The notes beneath the pieces were generated by a model. The model was not told the DNA's origin and searched no databases. It worked only from the letters and a program-made list of their open reading frames with translations. A DNA stretch of 64,000 bases from WRGT01 sp942493035 (GTDB taxonomy: Bacteria; Spirochaetota; UBA4802; UBA5550): the NCBI GenBank assembly GCA_942493035.1, contig OW818666.1, positions 4,836,001-4,900,000 of the forward strand. The letters are read 5' to 3'. Numbering within the stretch: the stretch's first letter is position 1; each line of letters begins with the position of its first letter. Made by a program: the position numbers and the translations under genes. Shown piece by piece: positions 34,212-43,357 of this stretch.

Positions 34212-35753
34212 GTGTCTAAGGAATACATATACGAAAATTACAGAATCGGGAGAGGGGATGAGGTCTCCGGGCGTGATTACCTCTTATATCGATTTTATGA
34301 AATACTTCCCGGATTTTTATCCTGGCTTACAATTATTCTGGCGGTAGTCTGTTCGTATCTGGTTCCTCTTTATACGGCTATGTTTATTATTGCATTCGAT
34401 GTGTTCTGGCTTCTGAAGACTGCATATCTCTCCCTGCACCTGAAAGAGAACTGGAAGCGCATAAAAGAACATATGGCTGCAGACTGGGTGGAAAAGCTGG
34501 TCCACTTCAAGTATGACCATATATATCATATGATAATGCTCCCCTTTTATAAAGAGGATGAAAAGCTCATTGAGAAGACTTTAAAATCTCTCCTTGATTG
34601 TGAATATAACAGCAAACGACTGATAGTTGTACTCGCTGCCGAAGCGCGTGCCGGTGAAGAGCCTCTTGAAATTGCAGCAAGAATGAAGAAGAAATACGGA
34701 AAAGAATTCGGGCATTTTTTAGTTACTGTACATCCCGATGGAATAGTCGGAGAGATGGCCGGTAAGGGTTCAAATATCTCATACGCAGCGGAAGAGGCGA
34801 GGAAGCTCGTTCTCGATAAAAAGAAGATCTCCTATGACGATGTTCTTGTCTCTGCCTTTGATATTGATACTATTGTATACAGTCAGTATTTTGCATGTCT
34901 TACATGGATGTTTCTTGCGAATGAGAATCCATATAATACTTCGTTTCAGCCGGTTCCTGTTTTTAATAACAATATTTTTGAAGCGCCGGCAATATCCCGT
35001 GTTGTTGCCTTCTCCGGTACTTTCTGGCAGATGGTTCAGCAGGAGCGTCAGAAGCGGATGGCAACTTTCAGTTCTCATTCAGTTCCGTTCAGTACTCTGT
35101 ATAAAGTCGGTTACTGGCAGAGCAATATGGTAAGTGAAGACTCTCGAATATTCTGGAACTGCTACATGAAGTTCAATGGAAATTATATAGTAACACCAAT
35201 GGCCTATCCTGTTTCCATGGATGCCAACCTCGCTCACTCCTTCTGGCAGACTATGAAGAATATCTACAAACAGCAGAGACGCTGGGCTTACGGAGTTGAA
35301 AATTTTGCGTATATAATGTTTAACTTTTCAAAGAATAAAAATATTCCCAAATGGGAGAAGTTTAAAATATTTGCAATAAATGTTGACGGTTACTGGTCTC
35401 TTGCGACTAATCCTCTTATGATATTTCTTCTCGGCTGGCTCCCTATAATTTTAGGGGGGAGAGAGTTTAATACAACTACTATGAGTTTCAGTCTTCCGTA
35501 TATTACACGGGATATTATGATGATTACAATGAGTAATCTTATCCTGTCATCAATGGTTGCAGTGAGCCTCATGCCCAGCATCCCCGAGACTAAGAAAAGA
35601 CCGAAGAAGTTTTACCACATTATACAATGGCTTTTGGTGCCGTTTACAATTACAATTTTCGGTGCTATACCGGCACTTGATGCTCAGACCCGGCTGATGT
35701 TCGGCAGGTATATGGGCTTCTGGGTTACCCCAAAACATCGTTCGGAAGAATAG
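34212..35753 (+). CDS. Membrane glycosyltransferase, family 2
   Basis: A 513-residue processive-type GT2. Two N-terminal helices (about 32-75) are followed by a GT-A domain (about 105-330) with MLPFYKEDEKLIEKTLKSLL, the D-x-D motif in SAFDIDT, the SED motif in MVSEDSRIFWN and the QxxRW motif in KQQRRWAYGVENF. Three or four C-terminal helices form the export channel. The motif set matches cellulose-synthase-like or polysaccharide synthases. GTG start with GGAG 8 bases upstream. It is followed 9 bases later by a PEGA-domain membrane protein, suggesting a shared envelope-polysaccharide role. The sugar and acceptor are unknown. Confidence 0.88.
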   Translation: MSKEYIYENYRIGRGDEVSGRDYLLYRFYEILPGFLSWLTIILAVVCSYLVPLYTAMFIIAFDVFWLLKTAYLSLHLKENWKRIKEHMAADWVEKLVHFKYDHIYHMIMLPFYKEDEKLIEKTLKSLLDCEYNSKRLIVVLAAEARAGEEPLEIAARMKKKYGKEFGHFLVTVHPDGIVGEMAGKGSNISYAAEEARKLVLDKKKISYDDVLVSAFDIDTIVYSQYFACLTWMFLANENPYNTSFQPVPVFNNNIFEAPAISRVVAFSGTFWQMVQQERQKRMATFSSHSVPFSTLYKVGYWQSNMVSEDSRIFWNCYMKFNGNYIVTPMAYPVSMDANLAHSFWQTMKNIYKQQRRWAYGVENFAYIMFNFSKNKNIPKWEKFKIFAINVDGYWSLATNPLMIFLLGWLPIILGGREFNTTTMSFSLPYITRDIMMITMSNLILSSMVAVSLMPSIPETKKRPKKFYHIIQWLLVPFTITIFGAIPALDAQTRLMFGRYMGFWVTPKHRSEE

Positions 35754-35762
35754 GGAGATTAT

Positions 35763-36659
35763 ATGACACCAAAACAGCAGTTCAGATATATGCTCGGACT
35801 TTTCGCGGTATTTTTAATAGTTATACCGGTTATAATATTTTACTCATTCGGTTATCGTGTCACCAGTGATTTTAAAATTGTAAAAACCGGCGGTATATTT
35901 ATATCAAATAATGAATCAGGCGCATCTGTTCTGTTAAACGGTAAGTTGAAAAAGTCAGCCGGTATTCTTGATAAAAATATGCTTGTTCAGAATGTCAAGC
36001 CGGGCAGCTATACAGTTAAGGTGGAGAAGGAGGGGTTCCGTCAGTGGACAAAGTATGTCAAAGTCCAGGAGCAGCTTGTTGAAGTCTGTTTCCCTCTTTT
36101 AGTGCCTTCGGAACCGGAAAGTGTTGAAATCCCCAGATATCTTCCGGTGGAAAAAACTGAACCGCTTAAAAAAGGCGCAAAACGACCTAAACCTGAAGTC
36201 AATGATGACTATACCGATGTACTTGATCTTGTTAAAAAGGCAAAAAATCCTTCGAAGAGCATCTTCCCCACATGGAACAGCAAAGAGATTGCTGCGCTTA
36301 AACTCGGACCTATGAGAAAATTGAAAGGAAAAGTTTTTCTTTCAAATGAAGCAAATAAAGTTTATGTTAAATGGATCGGAAAAAAAGATCAGCTCCCGTT
36401 TTTTATAAACACAATGTCTAAGAAGCTGGTTTACACTCCGGATAAAATTATTAAAGCAATAGATTTTTATCCAAATAGAGATGATTCGTTTATCGTAAGA
36501 TTTGATGACGGATCACTATACGCTGTAGAAATAGACACAAGATTCGGAAATCAGAATTCATACAGAATAGTAAAGTACTGCAGCAGTTTCCTTGTTCATT
36601 ACGAGATGCTTTTTTATTTCATAGGGGATAAGCTTTACAGTATAGATTTTTCATCGTAA
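35763..36659 (+). CDS. PEGA-domain membrane protein
   Basis: A 298-residue protein with one N-terminal membrane helix (about 8-30) and an outward PEGA domain (about 40-120) with ISNNESGASVLLNGKLKK, NVKPGSYTVKVEKEGF and RQWTKYVKV. PEGA domains are often found in surface or cell-wall-associated proteins. A charged, Pro/Lys-rich linker follows, then a region with repeated beta strands (IKAIDFYPNRDDSFIVRFDD) that resembles a single blade-like repeat. RBS GGGAG 6 bases upstream. Probably translated with the glycosyltransferase. Confidence 0.8.
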   Translation: MTPKQQFRYMLGLFAVFLIVIPVIIFYSFGYRVTSDFKIVKTGGIFISNNESGASVLLNGKLKKSAGILDKNMLVQNVKPGSYTVKVEKEGFRQWTKYVKVQEQLVEVCFPLLVPSEPESVEIPRYLPVEKTEPLKKGAKRPKPEVNDDYTDVLDLVKKAKNPSKSIFPTWNSKEIAALKLGPMRKLKGKVFLSNEANKVYVKWIGKKDQLPFFINTMSKKLVYTPDKIIKAIDFYPNRDDSFIVRFDDGSLYAVEIDTRFGNQNSYRIVKYCSSFLVHYEMLFYFIGDKLYSIDFSS

Positions 36660-36721
36660 TATGATTAATGTTTTTTGTACTCAAACATTTTAAAGCGGAA
36701 TTATAATGAATTAAAACTGAT

Positions 36722-36834
36722 AAATCTCCCGGCCTGCGGCCACCCTCTTTAATAAAGAGGGTTTTTTACTTTCGGGATTTGTTTAACCCTCTTTATCAAA
36801 GGGGGATGTTGAGTGAAGCGAAACCGGGGGATTT
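36722..36834. repeat. Family-3 double-hairpin repeat
   Basis: AAATCTCCCGGCC, CCCTCTTTAATAAAGAGGG, then CGGGATTTGTTTAACCCTC, TTTATCAAAGGGGG and finally CCGGGGGATTT: two TTTAT-type hairpins in one about 113-bp unit. Inverted copies lie at 43001 and 57871. Confidence 0.85.
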
Positions 36835-36936
36835 GTTTTGTTGACGCACAGTTTTAAAATCAACAATTTGTACTGTTGACTAAGTCTCTCTGTATTCGGG
36901 GGGATTTGTAGTATACGTAAAGGTAGAGAAAAGTTT

Positions 36937-37680
36937 ATGAACGCAATATTCCTCGGTACTAACGGCTGGTTTGAAACAGATACAGGAAACACTTTATGTG
37001 TCCTTATTAAAACAAATGAATACGATATTGTCTTTGATGCTGGTAGCGGTTTTTTTAAGCTTGATAAATATATAGACGGGACAAAACCGGTATATCTTTT
37101 TCTCAGCCATTTTCATATGGATCATATATCGGGACTGCATGGGCTCTCGAAAATCAATTGTAAAAACGGTCTTTTTATAGTTGGGCAGAATGGCACCCGC
37201 GATGTAATTAATCATTTTGTAAACAAACCTTTTACAGTGCCGCTCAATGAACTGAAGTACACCGCTGAAGTTCTGGAGCTTCCAGCCGACAAAGATATGA
37301 TCCCTTTCGAATTGGATTTTCTCCCTCTGCTTCATTCCGATCCCTGTCTGGGATATCGTATCACGGTTGATGGACGTGTTGTCGCGTTCTGTACAGACAC
37401 AGGTTTCTGTGATAATGCTGTTAAGCTTGCGCGGGATGCAGATCTGCTTATAACCGAATGTGCATTTTTACCGGGGGAGGAGAACATTGAATGGCCTCAT
37501 CTTAATCCGGAAACTGCAGCGCGGATAGCGCTTGAAGCTGGTGTAAAAAAGCTTGTGCTGACGCATTTTGATGCAGCCAGATATATAAATCTTAAAATGA
37601 GAAGAGATTCAGAGATCGTGGCACAGGGAGTTTTTCCAGCTTCAACAGCGTCTGAGGATCTCATGGATTTAGAAATATAA
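36937..37680 (+). CDS. Metallo-beta-lactamase-fold hydrolase, RNase Z-like
   Basis: A 247-residue protein of the Lactamase_B_2 / RNase Z-like group. Motifs: SHFHMDHISG (H-x-H-x-D-H), His in LLHSDPCLGYRI, Asp in FCTDTGFC and His in VLTHFD near the C-terminus. It lacks an exosite arm, so it may be a phosphodiesterase or nuclease-like enzyme rather than tRNase Z. Weak AAGG RBS. Neighbours give no clue. Confidence 0.8.
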   Translation: MNAIFLGTNGWFETDTGNTLCVLIKTNEYDIVFDAGSGFFKLDKYIDGTKPVYLFLSHFHMDHISGLHGLSKINCKNGLFIVGQNGTRDVINHFVNKPFTVPLNELKYTAEVLELPADKDMIPFELDFLPLLHSDPCLGYRITVDGRVVAFCTDTGFCDNAVKLARDADLLITECAFLPGEENIEWPHLNPETAARIALEAGVKKLVLTHFDAARYINLKMRRDSEIVAQGVFPASTASEDLMDLEI

Positions 37681-37770
37681 TATCTCTGATTAACTTTGCT
37701 GTTTGCCTGAACTCGCTGAAGAGTCTATTGAATTATAGCATTTTACGATTGAATTAAAACAATTTTTTTC

Positions 37771-37865
37771 AGATGTCATTCCCGTGCAGACGGGAATCCA
37801 TAGTTATTATCAAATATATGTCAGCAATTAAATGGATCTCCGCCTTCGCGGAGATGACAGCAATT
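37771..37865. repeat. Two-hairpin palindromic repeat
   Basis: ATGTCATTCCCGT, GACGGGAATCCAT at one end and ATGGATCTCCGCC-TT, CGCGGAGATGACAGC at the other. ATGTCATnCCCG and GATGACA mark the outer ends, giving a self-complementary layout. A single copy in the window. Confidence 0.65.
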
Positions 37866-37915
37866 ACTAATTCATTCGTTAACCACTAAAGAATTGAAAT
37901 AAAGAGAAATAAATT

Positions 37916-38689
37916 ATGATAAAAATAGAAAATGTGTCGCTGGACATATATGGAAGCAGTAGAAGAATCCTCAGTGATATAAACTGGCATATAGAGAGAG
38001 GGGAGAGCTGGATACTTTTCGGAAGAAACGGATCGGGGAAGACCAAACTTCTTGAAATAATTACAGGTTATCTTTTCCCCACAGAGGGTGACGTTATACG
38101 ATTCGGGCACGGGCATATCGGCTCGGATATCCGTGAGATCAGAAAACGGATCGGATATGTAAGTTCTGCTCTTCGTGAAAAATTCAACAGGGAGGAGACT
38201 CTTCTTGATACTGTGCTGAGCGGGCTTTATGCTTCCATAGGTCTGTATCGTGAACCTTCAATTGATGAAGTCGAAAAGGCACACAGACTTCTTGCGGAAA
38301 CAAATCTTGCAGGACGCGAAAATGATATCATCGGACATCTCTCTGACGGGGAGAAACAGAAAGTGCTTATGCTTCGGGCGCTTATAAACGATCCAGATAT
38401 TCTTATACTCGATGAGCCGTCTACCGGTCTCGACATCGGAGCGAGAGAGGATTTTCTCGATTCAATTACAAAGTTAATGAAGGGGCGTGACCATTCTCTG
38501 ATTTATGTAACTCATCATGTGGAAGAGATAATCCCTGTGTTCAGTAGAATATTCGTTATTGATGACGGAAAATGCTTTTTCAACGGAACTGTTGAGGGCG
38601 CCATCGAAAACAATGTTTTCAGTTCAATTTTTAAAAGAGATATAGAAGTTTTCAGAAGAGGTGAGAGGCTTTACTCATCGCTGAGTTAA
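37916..38689 (+). CDS. ABC transporter ATPase (ModF/YlmA-like, stand-alone)
   Basis: A 257-residue single ATPase domain. Walker A is FGRNGSGKTKLLE, signature LSDGEKQK, Walker B ILILDEPSTGLD and switch VTHHVEE. The opening NWHIERGESWILFGRNGSGK is typical of the ModF/YlmA group. No permease is adjacent, so it may serve a distant permease or act alone. The RBS is an AGAGAAA-like sequence 8 bases upstream. Confidence 0.85.
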   Translation: MIKIENVSLDIYGSSRRILSDINWHIERGESWILFGRNGSGKTKLLEIITGYLFPTEGDVIRFGHGHIGSDIREIRKRIGYVSSALREKFNREETLLDTVLSGLYASIGLYREPSIDEVEKAHRLLAETNLAGRENDIIGHLSDGEKQKVLMLRALINDPDILILDEPSTGLDIGAREDFLDSITKLMKGRDHSLIYVTHHVEEIIPVFSRIFVIDDGKCFFNGTVEGAIENNVFSSIFKRDIEVFRRGERLYSSLS

Positions 38690-38700
38690 GCCCGGAATAT

Positions 38701-39165
38701 CTACTGAGGATCAATCCCCATCTTCCCGCTGATGCTCCCTATGTTTATTTTCAGAACATTTACTCTTCCAAGATCTTCATCTGTCGGATCGGTATACTCA
38801 AACTGTCCGCCGTACTTTTTCATAATTGCATTAAGTGCTTCTCGTTTTTCTTCAATGGGTATTATTATCTCAGCCTTACCCTCTATCAGTATTGACCAGT
38901 ATCTCATGCTGAATCCGCATGCTTTTTCTGCGATGAAAAGATTACCCGGCGCACTTATTTCAAAACATACAGCAGGATTATCCGCGATGTTGTCGAGTTT
39001 TCTCCCTTTAAGCGCGCAATGTATATAGATTGCGTCATTCAGATACGCATAATTAACAGGAGTGATATAGGGAACATTATCTTTTCCTGAAGTGGCAAGT
39101 CTTCCATAAACCTGATGCCCCAGCATCTTTTTGCATTTGTCCTGTGACAGCCATTCAACCGGCAT
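38701..39165 (-). CDS. Pyridoxamine-phosphate-oxidase-fold flavin-binding protein (NimA-like)
   Basis: A 154-residue split-barrel protein. MLGHQVYGRLATSGKDNVPY, INYAY-type strand VNYAYLNDAIYIHCALKGRK and the C-terminal INIGSISGKM match the NimA / PPOX-like family that binds FMN or related cofactors. It lies 22 bases downstream of a small winged-helix gene. RBS GAGAGG 5-6 bases before the ATG. The physiological substrate is unknown; some relatives reduce nitroimidazoles. Confidence 0.85.
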   Translation of the reverse strand: MPVEWLSQDKCKKMLGHQVYGRLATSGKDNVPYITPVNYAYLNDAIYIHCALKGRKLDNIADNPAVCFEISAPGNLFIAEKACGFSMRYWSILIEGKAEIIIPIEEKREALNAIMKKYGGQFEYTDPTDEDLGRVNVLKINIGSISGKMGIDPQ

Positions 39166-39187
39166 ATTAACCTCTCATTAAATAAAA

Positions 39188-39403
39188 TTAAGCCCAGCGG
39201 CTTTTGCAGAAATATAATCCGCTCTCTGAAATCTGGAGTCCTTCCGGGTATTCAAGAAGAAAGCTCTCCTCTTTAAGGTCTTCAAGCATGGGGCGGAGAG
39301 CAGCACCTGAAAGGCCTGTTTCTGTTTCAAGTTCGTATAGAGTCATAAACTTTTCAGTTCCTGCTCTGTGAAAAATCTCATGTAGTATATCGTATTTATT
39401 CAT
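39188..39403 (-). CDS. Small winged-helix protein
   Basis: A 71-residue protein with an HTH (TLYELETETGLSGAALRPML) and a short wing. It is probably a DNA-binding regulator of the adjacent flavin-binding gene, with which it forms a two-gene operon. The start has no strong RBS. Specific family not recognised. Confidence 0.65.
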   Translation of the reverse strand: MNKYDILHEIFHRAGTEKFMTLYELETETGLSGAALRPMLEDLKEESFLLEYPEGLQISESGLYFCKSRWA

Positions 39404-39576
39404 TATTATTTACCGTTGCTAACTAAACGCAATGCACTTTGTGATGTCCACTTTTTTTTATACAGCATGTTTTATGATCGATTTTTTAAACTCATTATGT
39501 GTAATTATCTGAATTCTGGAACATCAGGTAAAGGTCTGTTTGTAAAGCGGCAAAACATTAGAAATACGGAGGGAAT

Positions 39577-40098
39577 ATGATATACAATCTAGGTGACAAA
39601 CGGGTTTCTTTTAAAAGTGACGATTATTACATTGCAGAGAGCGCTCATGTAATAGGGGACGTTGTGATTGGAAACGGAGCCAGTGTCTGGTTTAATGCGG
39701 TTATAAGAGCTGATACCAGCACAATCATTATCGGCGATGAAAGCAATGTTCAGGATGGATGTGTCCTCCATGCAGAGGCCTGGAACAGGCTTGTTATAGG
39801 GAAAGGTGTTACTGTTGGACATCTTGCAATGCTTCACGGCTGTACTATCGGGGATTATTCGCTCATCGGTATTAATTCAGTGGTATTGGATGAAGCTGTA
39901 ATAGGCAAAAACTGTCTTATCGGCGCAAATGCTCTTATAAAGTCAAAAATGGTTATTCCTGACGGTTCTGTTGTAATGGGGTCTCCTGCTAAAATTATAC
40001 GGGAAATTACAGAAACCGAGATAAAAATTATTGAAGCGGGCGCTAAACATTATGTCGAAAACGGCAGAAAGTTTAAGTTTACACTTGTGGATATTTAG
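39577..40098 (+). CDS. Gamma-class carbonic anhydrase-like protein
   Basis: A 173-residue left-handed beta-helix with hexapeptide repeats (VVIGNGASVWFNAVI, IIIGDESNVQDGCVL, LVIGKGVTVGHLAML, CTIGDYSLIGINSVV). The three zinc-binding His are visible in VLHAEAW, TVGHLAMLHGCTIG. It belongs to the YrdA/CaiE branch. Carbonic anhydrase activity is plausible but not assured in this branch. RBS GGAGGG 5 bases upstream. Single gene. Confidence 0.88.
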   Translation: MIYNLGDKRVSFKSDDYYIAESAHVIGDVVIGNGASVWFNAVIRADTSTIIIGDESNVQDGCVLHAEAWNRLVIGKGVTVGHLAMLHGCTIGDYSLIGINSVVLDEAVIGKNCLIGANALIKSKMVIPDGSVVMGSPAKIIREITETEIKIIEAGAKHYVENGRKFKFTLVDI

Positions 40099-40413
40099 TT
40101 TTATAAAATAAAACGCGACATTATCGGAAAATTGTCTTTTTTTACACTTTTTATATAGTCATTTACTGACATGTCAGCGGATGTCTTGCTTTTGTTTATA
40201 ATGTGTGTATGATGTTAAAATAATAAGGTTCTGTTTTTGTAATAATTCATAAACCGGAGAGTAATTTTACCTTCAGTTTGTGATTGCTTAACGGTTTTTG
40301 TGTAAAAATTGTTCCGGATAAATATTTTATTCCGGAAGTAAACATCAGTACAGGGTATTTTTTTAAAAGCATGTCGGATATTCAGATTAAAATTTAATAA
40401 TTGTGAAGAGACC
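40099..40413. other. Intergenic region upstream of the STAS gene
   Basis: AT-rich. A short palindrome CTGACATGTCAG (about 40165-40176) and a TATAAT (40197-40202) are present, but no matching -35 stands at standard spacing. A 66-codon minus frame here looks spurious. Confidence 0.4.
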
Positions 40414-40710
40414 ATGTTTGATACAATAGAAACCGAAATTGAAAAAATCTACCTGATCCGGGAGACTGATATCTTCCCGCACATCAGACATTTCGAAGAG
40501 CATATCGAACTTTTCATAAAAAATGACCATAGGGATCTAGTTTTTGATATGACTCATCTAGAGGGTGTTGACTCGATGTTTCTTTCATCAATAGTCCGGT
40601 TCCGGACCAAACTCTCCATGGGCGGGCGTTTGCTCCGGATAATAAACTACAACGAATATATACTAAAATGCTTCCAGCTTCTCCATCTCGACGGACATCT
40701 CCTGGGTTGA
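40414..40710 (+). CDS. STAS-domain protein (anti-sigma-factor-antagonist type)
   Basis: A 98-residue single STAS domain. The conserved phosphorylatable Ser region is visible as LEGVDSMFLSSIVRFRTKL, followed by GGRLLRIINYNEYILKCFQLLHLDG. Such proteins bind a switch kinase or anti-sigma factor and are reset by a PP2C phosphatase; neither partner is adjacent. GAAGAGA serves as RBS. It lies beside a chemoreceptor gene on the other strand. Confidence 0.78.
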   Translation: MFDTIETEIEKIYLIRETDIFPHIRHFEEHIELFIKNDHRDLVFDMTHLEGVDSMFLSSIVRFRTKLSMGGRLLRIINYNEYILKCFQLLHLDGHLLG

Positions 40711-40727
40711 CAGACTTTCGTAAAAGT

Positions 40728-40774
40728 CTCCCCCATTAATGGGGGATATGCCCGCAGGGAAGAGGGGGAGACCA
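40728..40774. repeat. Short palindromic repeat between STAS and MCP genes
   Basis: GTCTCCCCCATTAATGGGGG, GCCCGCAGGG and GAGGGGGAGAC: the ends GTCTCCCCC and GGGGGAGAC pair. The layout resembles the nadE leader repeat. It could also terminate both converging transcripts. Confidence 0.6.
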
Positions 40775-42619
40775 CTATTCTATTTTAAATTTATTTACAA
40801 GATCATTCAGCAGTTCAGACTGTGAAGACAGCTCTTCCGAACTTGCAGCAAGCTCTTCAGATCCGCTTGCGACACCCTGAGTTACATCATTAATTCTGTC
40901 TATTGCCTTGATAATTTCATTACTGCTTACGCTCTGTTCCTGCATCATAGTAGAGATCTCTTCAGACATTCTGTTGACCTCTTTTGCGTTTCCGGCAGCC
41001 TTTTTGCTGTTCTCGTCAAGCTCTACAGATGATTTTGCAATCTGCTCCATTAGTTCAGCTGTCTTTTTAACATTGGCGATGATGAGTCTCAATGATTCTG
41101 CAGTCTTGGCAACTAGCTGTGATCCCATTTCAACTTTGTTGTTAGATTCAAGGATGAGTTTTTTGATCTCACCGGTGCTTCCTGCTGTCTGCTCTGCAAG
41201 TTTTGCAATCTCCTCGGCAACAACGGCAAATCCTTTTCCATGATCACCGGCCCGTGCAGCTTCTATGCTGGCGTTAAGAGAGAGAAGATTTATCTGGTCG
41301 GAGATGTCGTTGATTATAGAAACGAAATCTGTAATCCGGCTGGAACTGTCGTTTATAGCTTTCATCCCCTCAACTGTCTGTCCAAGAACCTGTTCTCCGT
41401 CAATCGCGTACTTATAAGTGTCGTCTGCCATGCGGCTTGCATTCTGGGCAGTTTTGTTAATCTGATTAATTGAGTCAGAGAGCTGTTCCATAAGTATTTT
41501 GTTGTCACCGGCTCTTGATGCCTGAGCTTTTGTTGTTTCAAATACCGAGTCTATCGTAGCTTTTATTTGCTCCATTGCTGAAGATGTCTCTTCAATCGAG
41601 GCAGCCTGATCCTGCGCAACGCTTGCCAGTGAGCCGCTTGAGTTTGTCATCTCAATTGAGGAGTGAGCAATATGATCAGAGGTATTTTTTATTGTTTTAA
41701 TCATATTTCCCAGCTGCTCAATGAGCTTGTTGAAAAGTCCGGCAACATTACCTACTTCATCGTGGGTTTTTATTGCGATTTTCTGTGTAAGGTCGCCCTC
41801 TCCGTGCCCCATCTCTTCAAGCGCCATTGCAACTTCATCAAGAGGGCTCAGGGCTTTTTTTATAATGAAAATAATTATTGCAATACCTGTCAGGTAGATC
41901 AGGAAATATAATATATTGTTTATAATCAGATCCCGTATGAGCGTTGGAGATAGTGCATCGAGTTTATAAGTTAAAACCATTGCTCCATAGAAATCACCAA
42001 CTTTGTACCCCTCCATCTTTTTCCCGGTGAAATCAAGGCCGTCTTTATTTCCCCATAATTGTTCTGAGGTTGCGGGATCTCCGTGACACTTGATACAGTG
42101 TTCGCCCATTCTTAGCGTCTGATAATAGTGAAGCTGGTCGGTTTTACTGTCTATAAAGTAGAATTCTTCAAGATTTTCATTTTTCAGTTTTTCAAAAATT
42201 TTCAGGTCTTCTTCTCCGGCGGTATTTGCCTGATTTCTGGGGTTTACAACCGGTGTGCGGAATGTGAAGATTGTACTCTCACCCGCCTGTTTTATGGCGT
42301 TGAATGTGGATACAATCGGTACGATTGAATAGTCTTTATTATCCACATTTTTTTTGATTGCGGCGATGTCAAACATCCCTGTTTCCCAGTTTTTGGATGT
42401 CTGCTGCAGTACTGCCTCACCCATGGCTTTAACAGCTCTAACATGCTGGATAAGACCCTCTCTTGCCACCTCTTTGATGTCATTCATCGAAAGGATTGTG
42501 CCGATGATAGTTGTGATTAAAATAGTAGCAACAGTACCGTAAATTATTTTACTTTTGATTGTTGTATTTTTGTAGATGATTTTGTATGTTTTTCTTATAA
42601 GTTTTGTCTCTTTTTTCAT
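40775..42619 (-). CDS. Methyl-accepting chemotaxis protein with haem-binding (CxxCH) sensor domain
   Basis: A 614-residue chemoreceptor. TM1 is at about 25-45, followed by a Tll0287-like/DUF3365 periplasmic domain (about 50-225) with the c-type haem motif C175-I-K-C178-H179 in MGEHCIKCHGDP. Then come TM2 (about 232-252), HAMP (about 255-305) and a long signalling hairpin with the conserved tip ISDQINLLSLNASIEAARAG. The haem suggests a redox, oxygen or nitric-oxide signal. It would need cytochrome c maturation, which is not encoded here. RBS AGGGAA upstream. Confidence 0.9.
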   Translation of the reverse strand: MKKETKLIRKTYKIIYKNTTIKSKIIYGTVATILITTIIGTILSMNDIKEVAREGLIQHVRAVKAMGEAVLQQTSKNWETGMFDIAAIKKNVDNKDYSIVPIVSTFNAIKQAGESTIFTFRTPVVNPRNQANTAGEEDLKIFEKLKNENLEEFYFIDSKTDQLHYYQTLRMGEHCIKCHGDPATSEQLWGNKDGLDFTGKKMEGYKVGDFYGAMVLTYKLDALSPTLIRDLIINNILYFLIYLTGIAIIIFIIKKALSPLDEVAMALEEMGHGEGDLTQKIAIKTHDEVGNVAGLFNKLIEQLGNMIKTIKNTSDHIAHSSIEMTNSSGSLASVAQDQAASIEETSSAMEQIKATIDSVFETTKAQASRAGDNKILMEQLSDSINQINKTAQNASRMADDTYKYAIDGEQVLGQTVEGMKAINDSSSRITDFVSIINDISDQINLLSLNASIEAARAGDHGKGFAVVAEEIAKLAEQTAGSTGEIKKLILESNNKVEMGSQLVAKTAESLRLIIANVKKTAELMEQIAKSSVELDENSKKAAGNAKEVNRMSEEISTMMQEQSVSSNEIIKAIDRINDVTQGVASGSEELAASSEELSSQSELLNDLVNKFKIE

Positions 42620-42763
42620 GTTTTCCCTGCAGAAGTATTTTGTAATTTATCTGTAAATTGGACTGATTTATCAATTTTTAAGGCTTGTTACGGACAATTT
42701 AAAACAGATAATATAATATTCAGTAATTATTCTTAAATGTAATTTTTAGTATAGAAAAAATTA

Positions 42764-42842
42764 CATATCCCCGCCGCCTTCGGCGGCGGGGAAAATAGAG
42801 CTTTCTTTATTCTAGAAAAGTTAAAGAATAAATACTGATAAT
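42764..42842. repeat. Family-2 repeat
   Basis: ATATCCCCGCCGCC-TTC-GGCGGCGGGG hairpin, then the tail AAAATAGAGC, TCTAGAAAAGTTAAAG and AATAAATACTGATA. Confidence 0.85.
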
Positions 42843-43000
42843 ATTTAATCATTTTAATTAAAAATAGCTATAATTTCAATACAAGTTTTTTTTACATAAA
42901 AAATTTTTATATTTATTTTCCGGTGTGCGCGGAGCGCTGTGCTCTCACTAGCTTTTTAGACCGGATGATTTTTAATTAGTAATTTATCAGCAATAAACTT

Positions 43001-43113
43001 AAAATCCCCCCGTTTCGCATTGCTCAACATCCCCCTTTGATAAAGGGGGTTATGAAATCACGGGAGTTTAAACCCTCTTTATTAAAGAGGGTGGCCGATA
43101 GGCCGGGAGATTT
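43001..43113. repeat. Family-3 repeat, inverted
   Basis: AAAATCCCCCCGTTTCGC, TCAACATCCCCC, TTTGATAAAGGGGG, ACCCTCTTTATTAAAGAGGG and GGCCGGGAGATTT: the reverse complement of the 36722 copy. Confidence 0.85.
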
Positions 43114-43240
43114 TTCGGTATTATTTAGAGAACTATTTAATGAATATCTATCCGTTCACAGCACTAGATATTTTGATTCCGGTATTTTCTTTATTTTCTC
43201 AAATAAATCTTTCTTTACATATATAGGGATAAAAAAGTGA

Positions 43241-43325
43241 ATAGGTGAAATCCTGATATAAAGTCCGCTTCTGCCGCGCCTCTGGCGCGGCAGAGGCGGA
43301 CTGGCGTTGGTTTTGAGCAATTATT
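43241..43325. repeat. Family-1 element, left half diverged
   Basis: The central hairpin AAGTCCGC, CTGCCGCGCC and GGCGCGGCAG, GCGGACT is well formed, and the right end GGTTTTGAGCAATTATT is recognisable. The left arm is weak. Confidence 0.6.
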
Positions 43326-43357
43326 AAGTTTAAAATCCGGTTTTAGAGCAGATAATA

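Larger units (their letters stand above)
42620..43357. other. Long repeat-filled intergenic region before rsmA
   Basis: It holds, in order, a family-2 element (42764-42842), a family-3 element (43001-43113) and a degenerate family-1 element (43241-43325). A 67-codon plus frame at 43037-43240 starts inside the family-3 repeat and is not a credible gene. No promoter seen. Confidence 0.55.

Noticed and set aside
40215..40415. 66-codon minus-strand frame upstream of the STAS gene
   Set aside because: AT-rich, no RBS, no domain; overlaps the probable STAS leader.
43037..43240. 67-codon plus-strand frame before rsmA
   Set aside because: It starts inside a family-3 repeat and has no homology signal or RBS.
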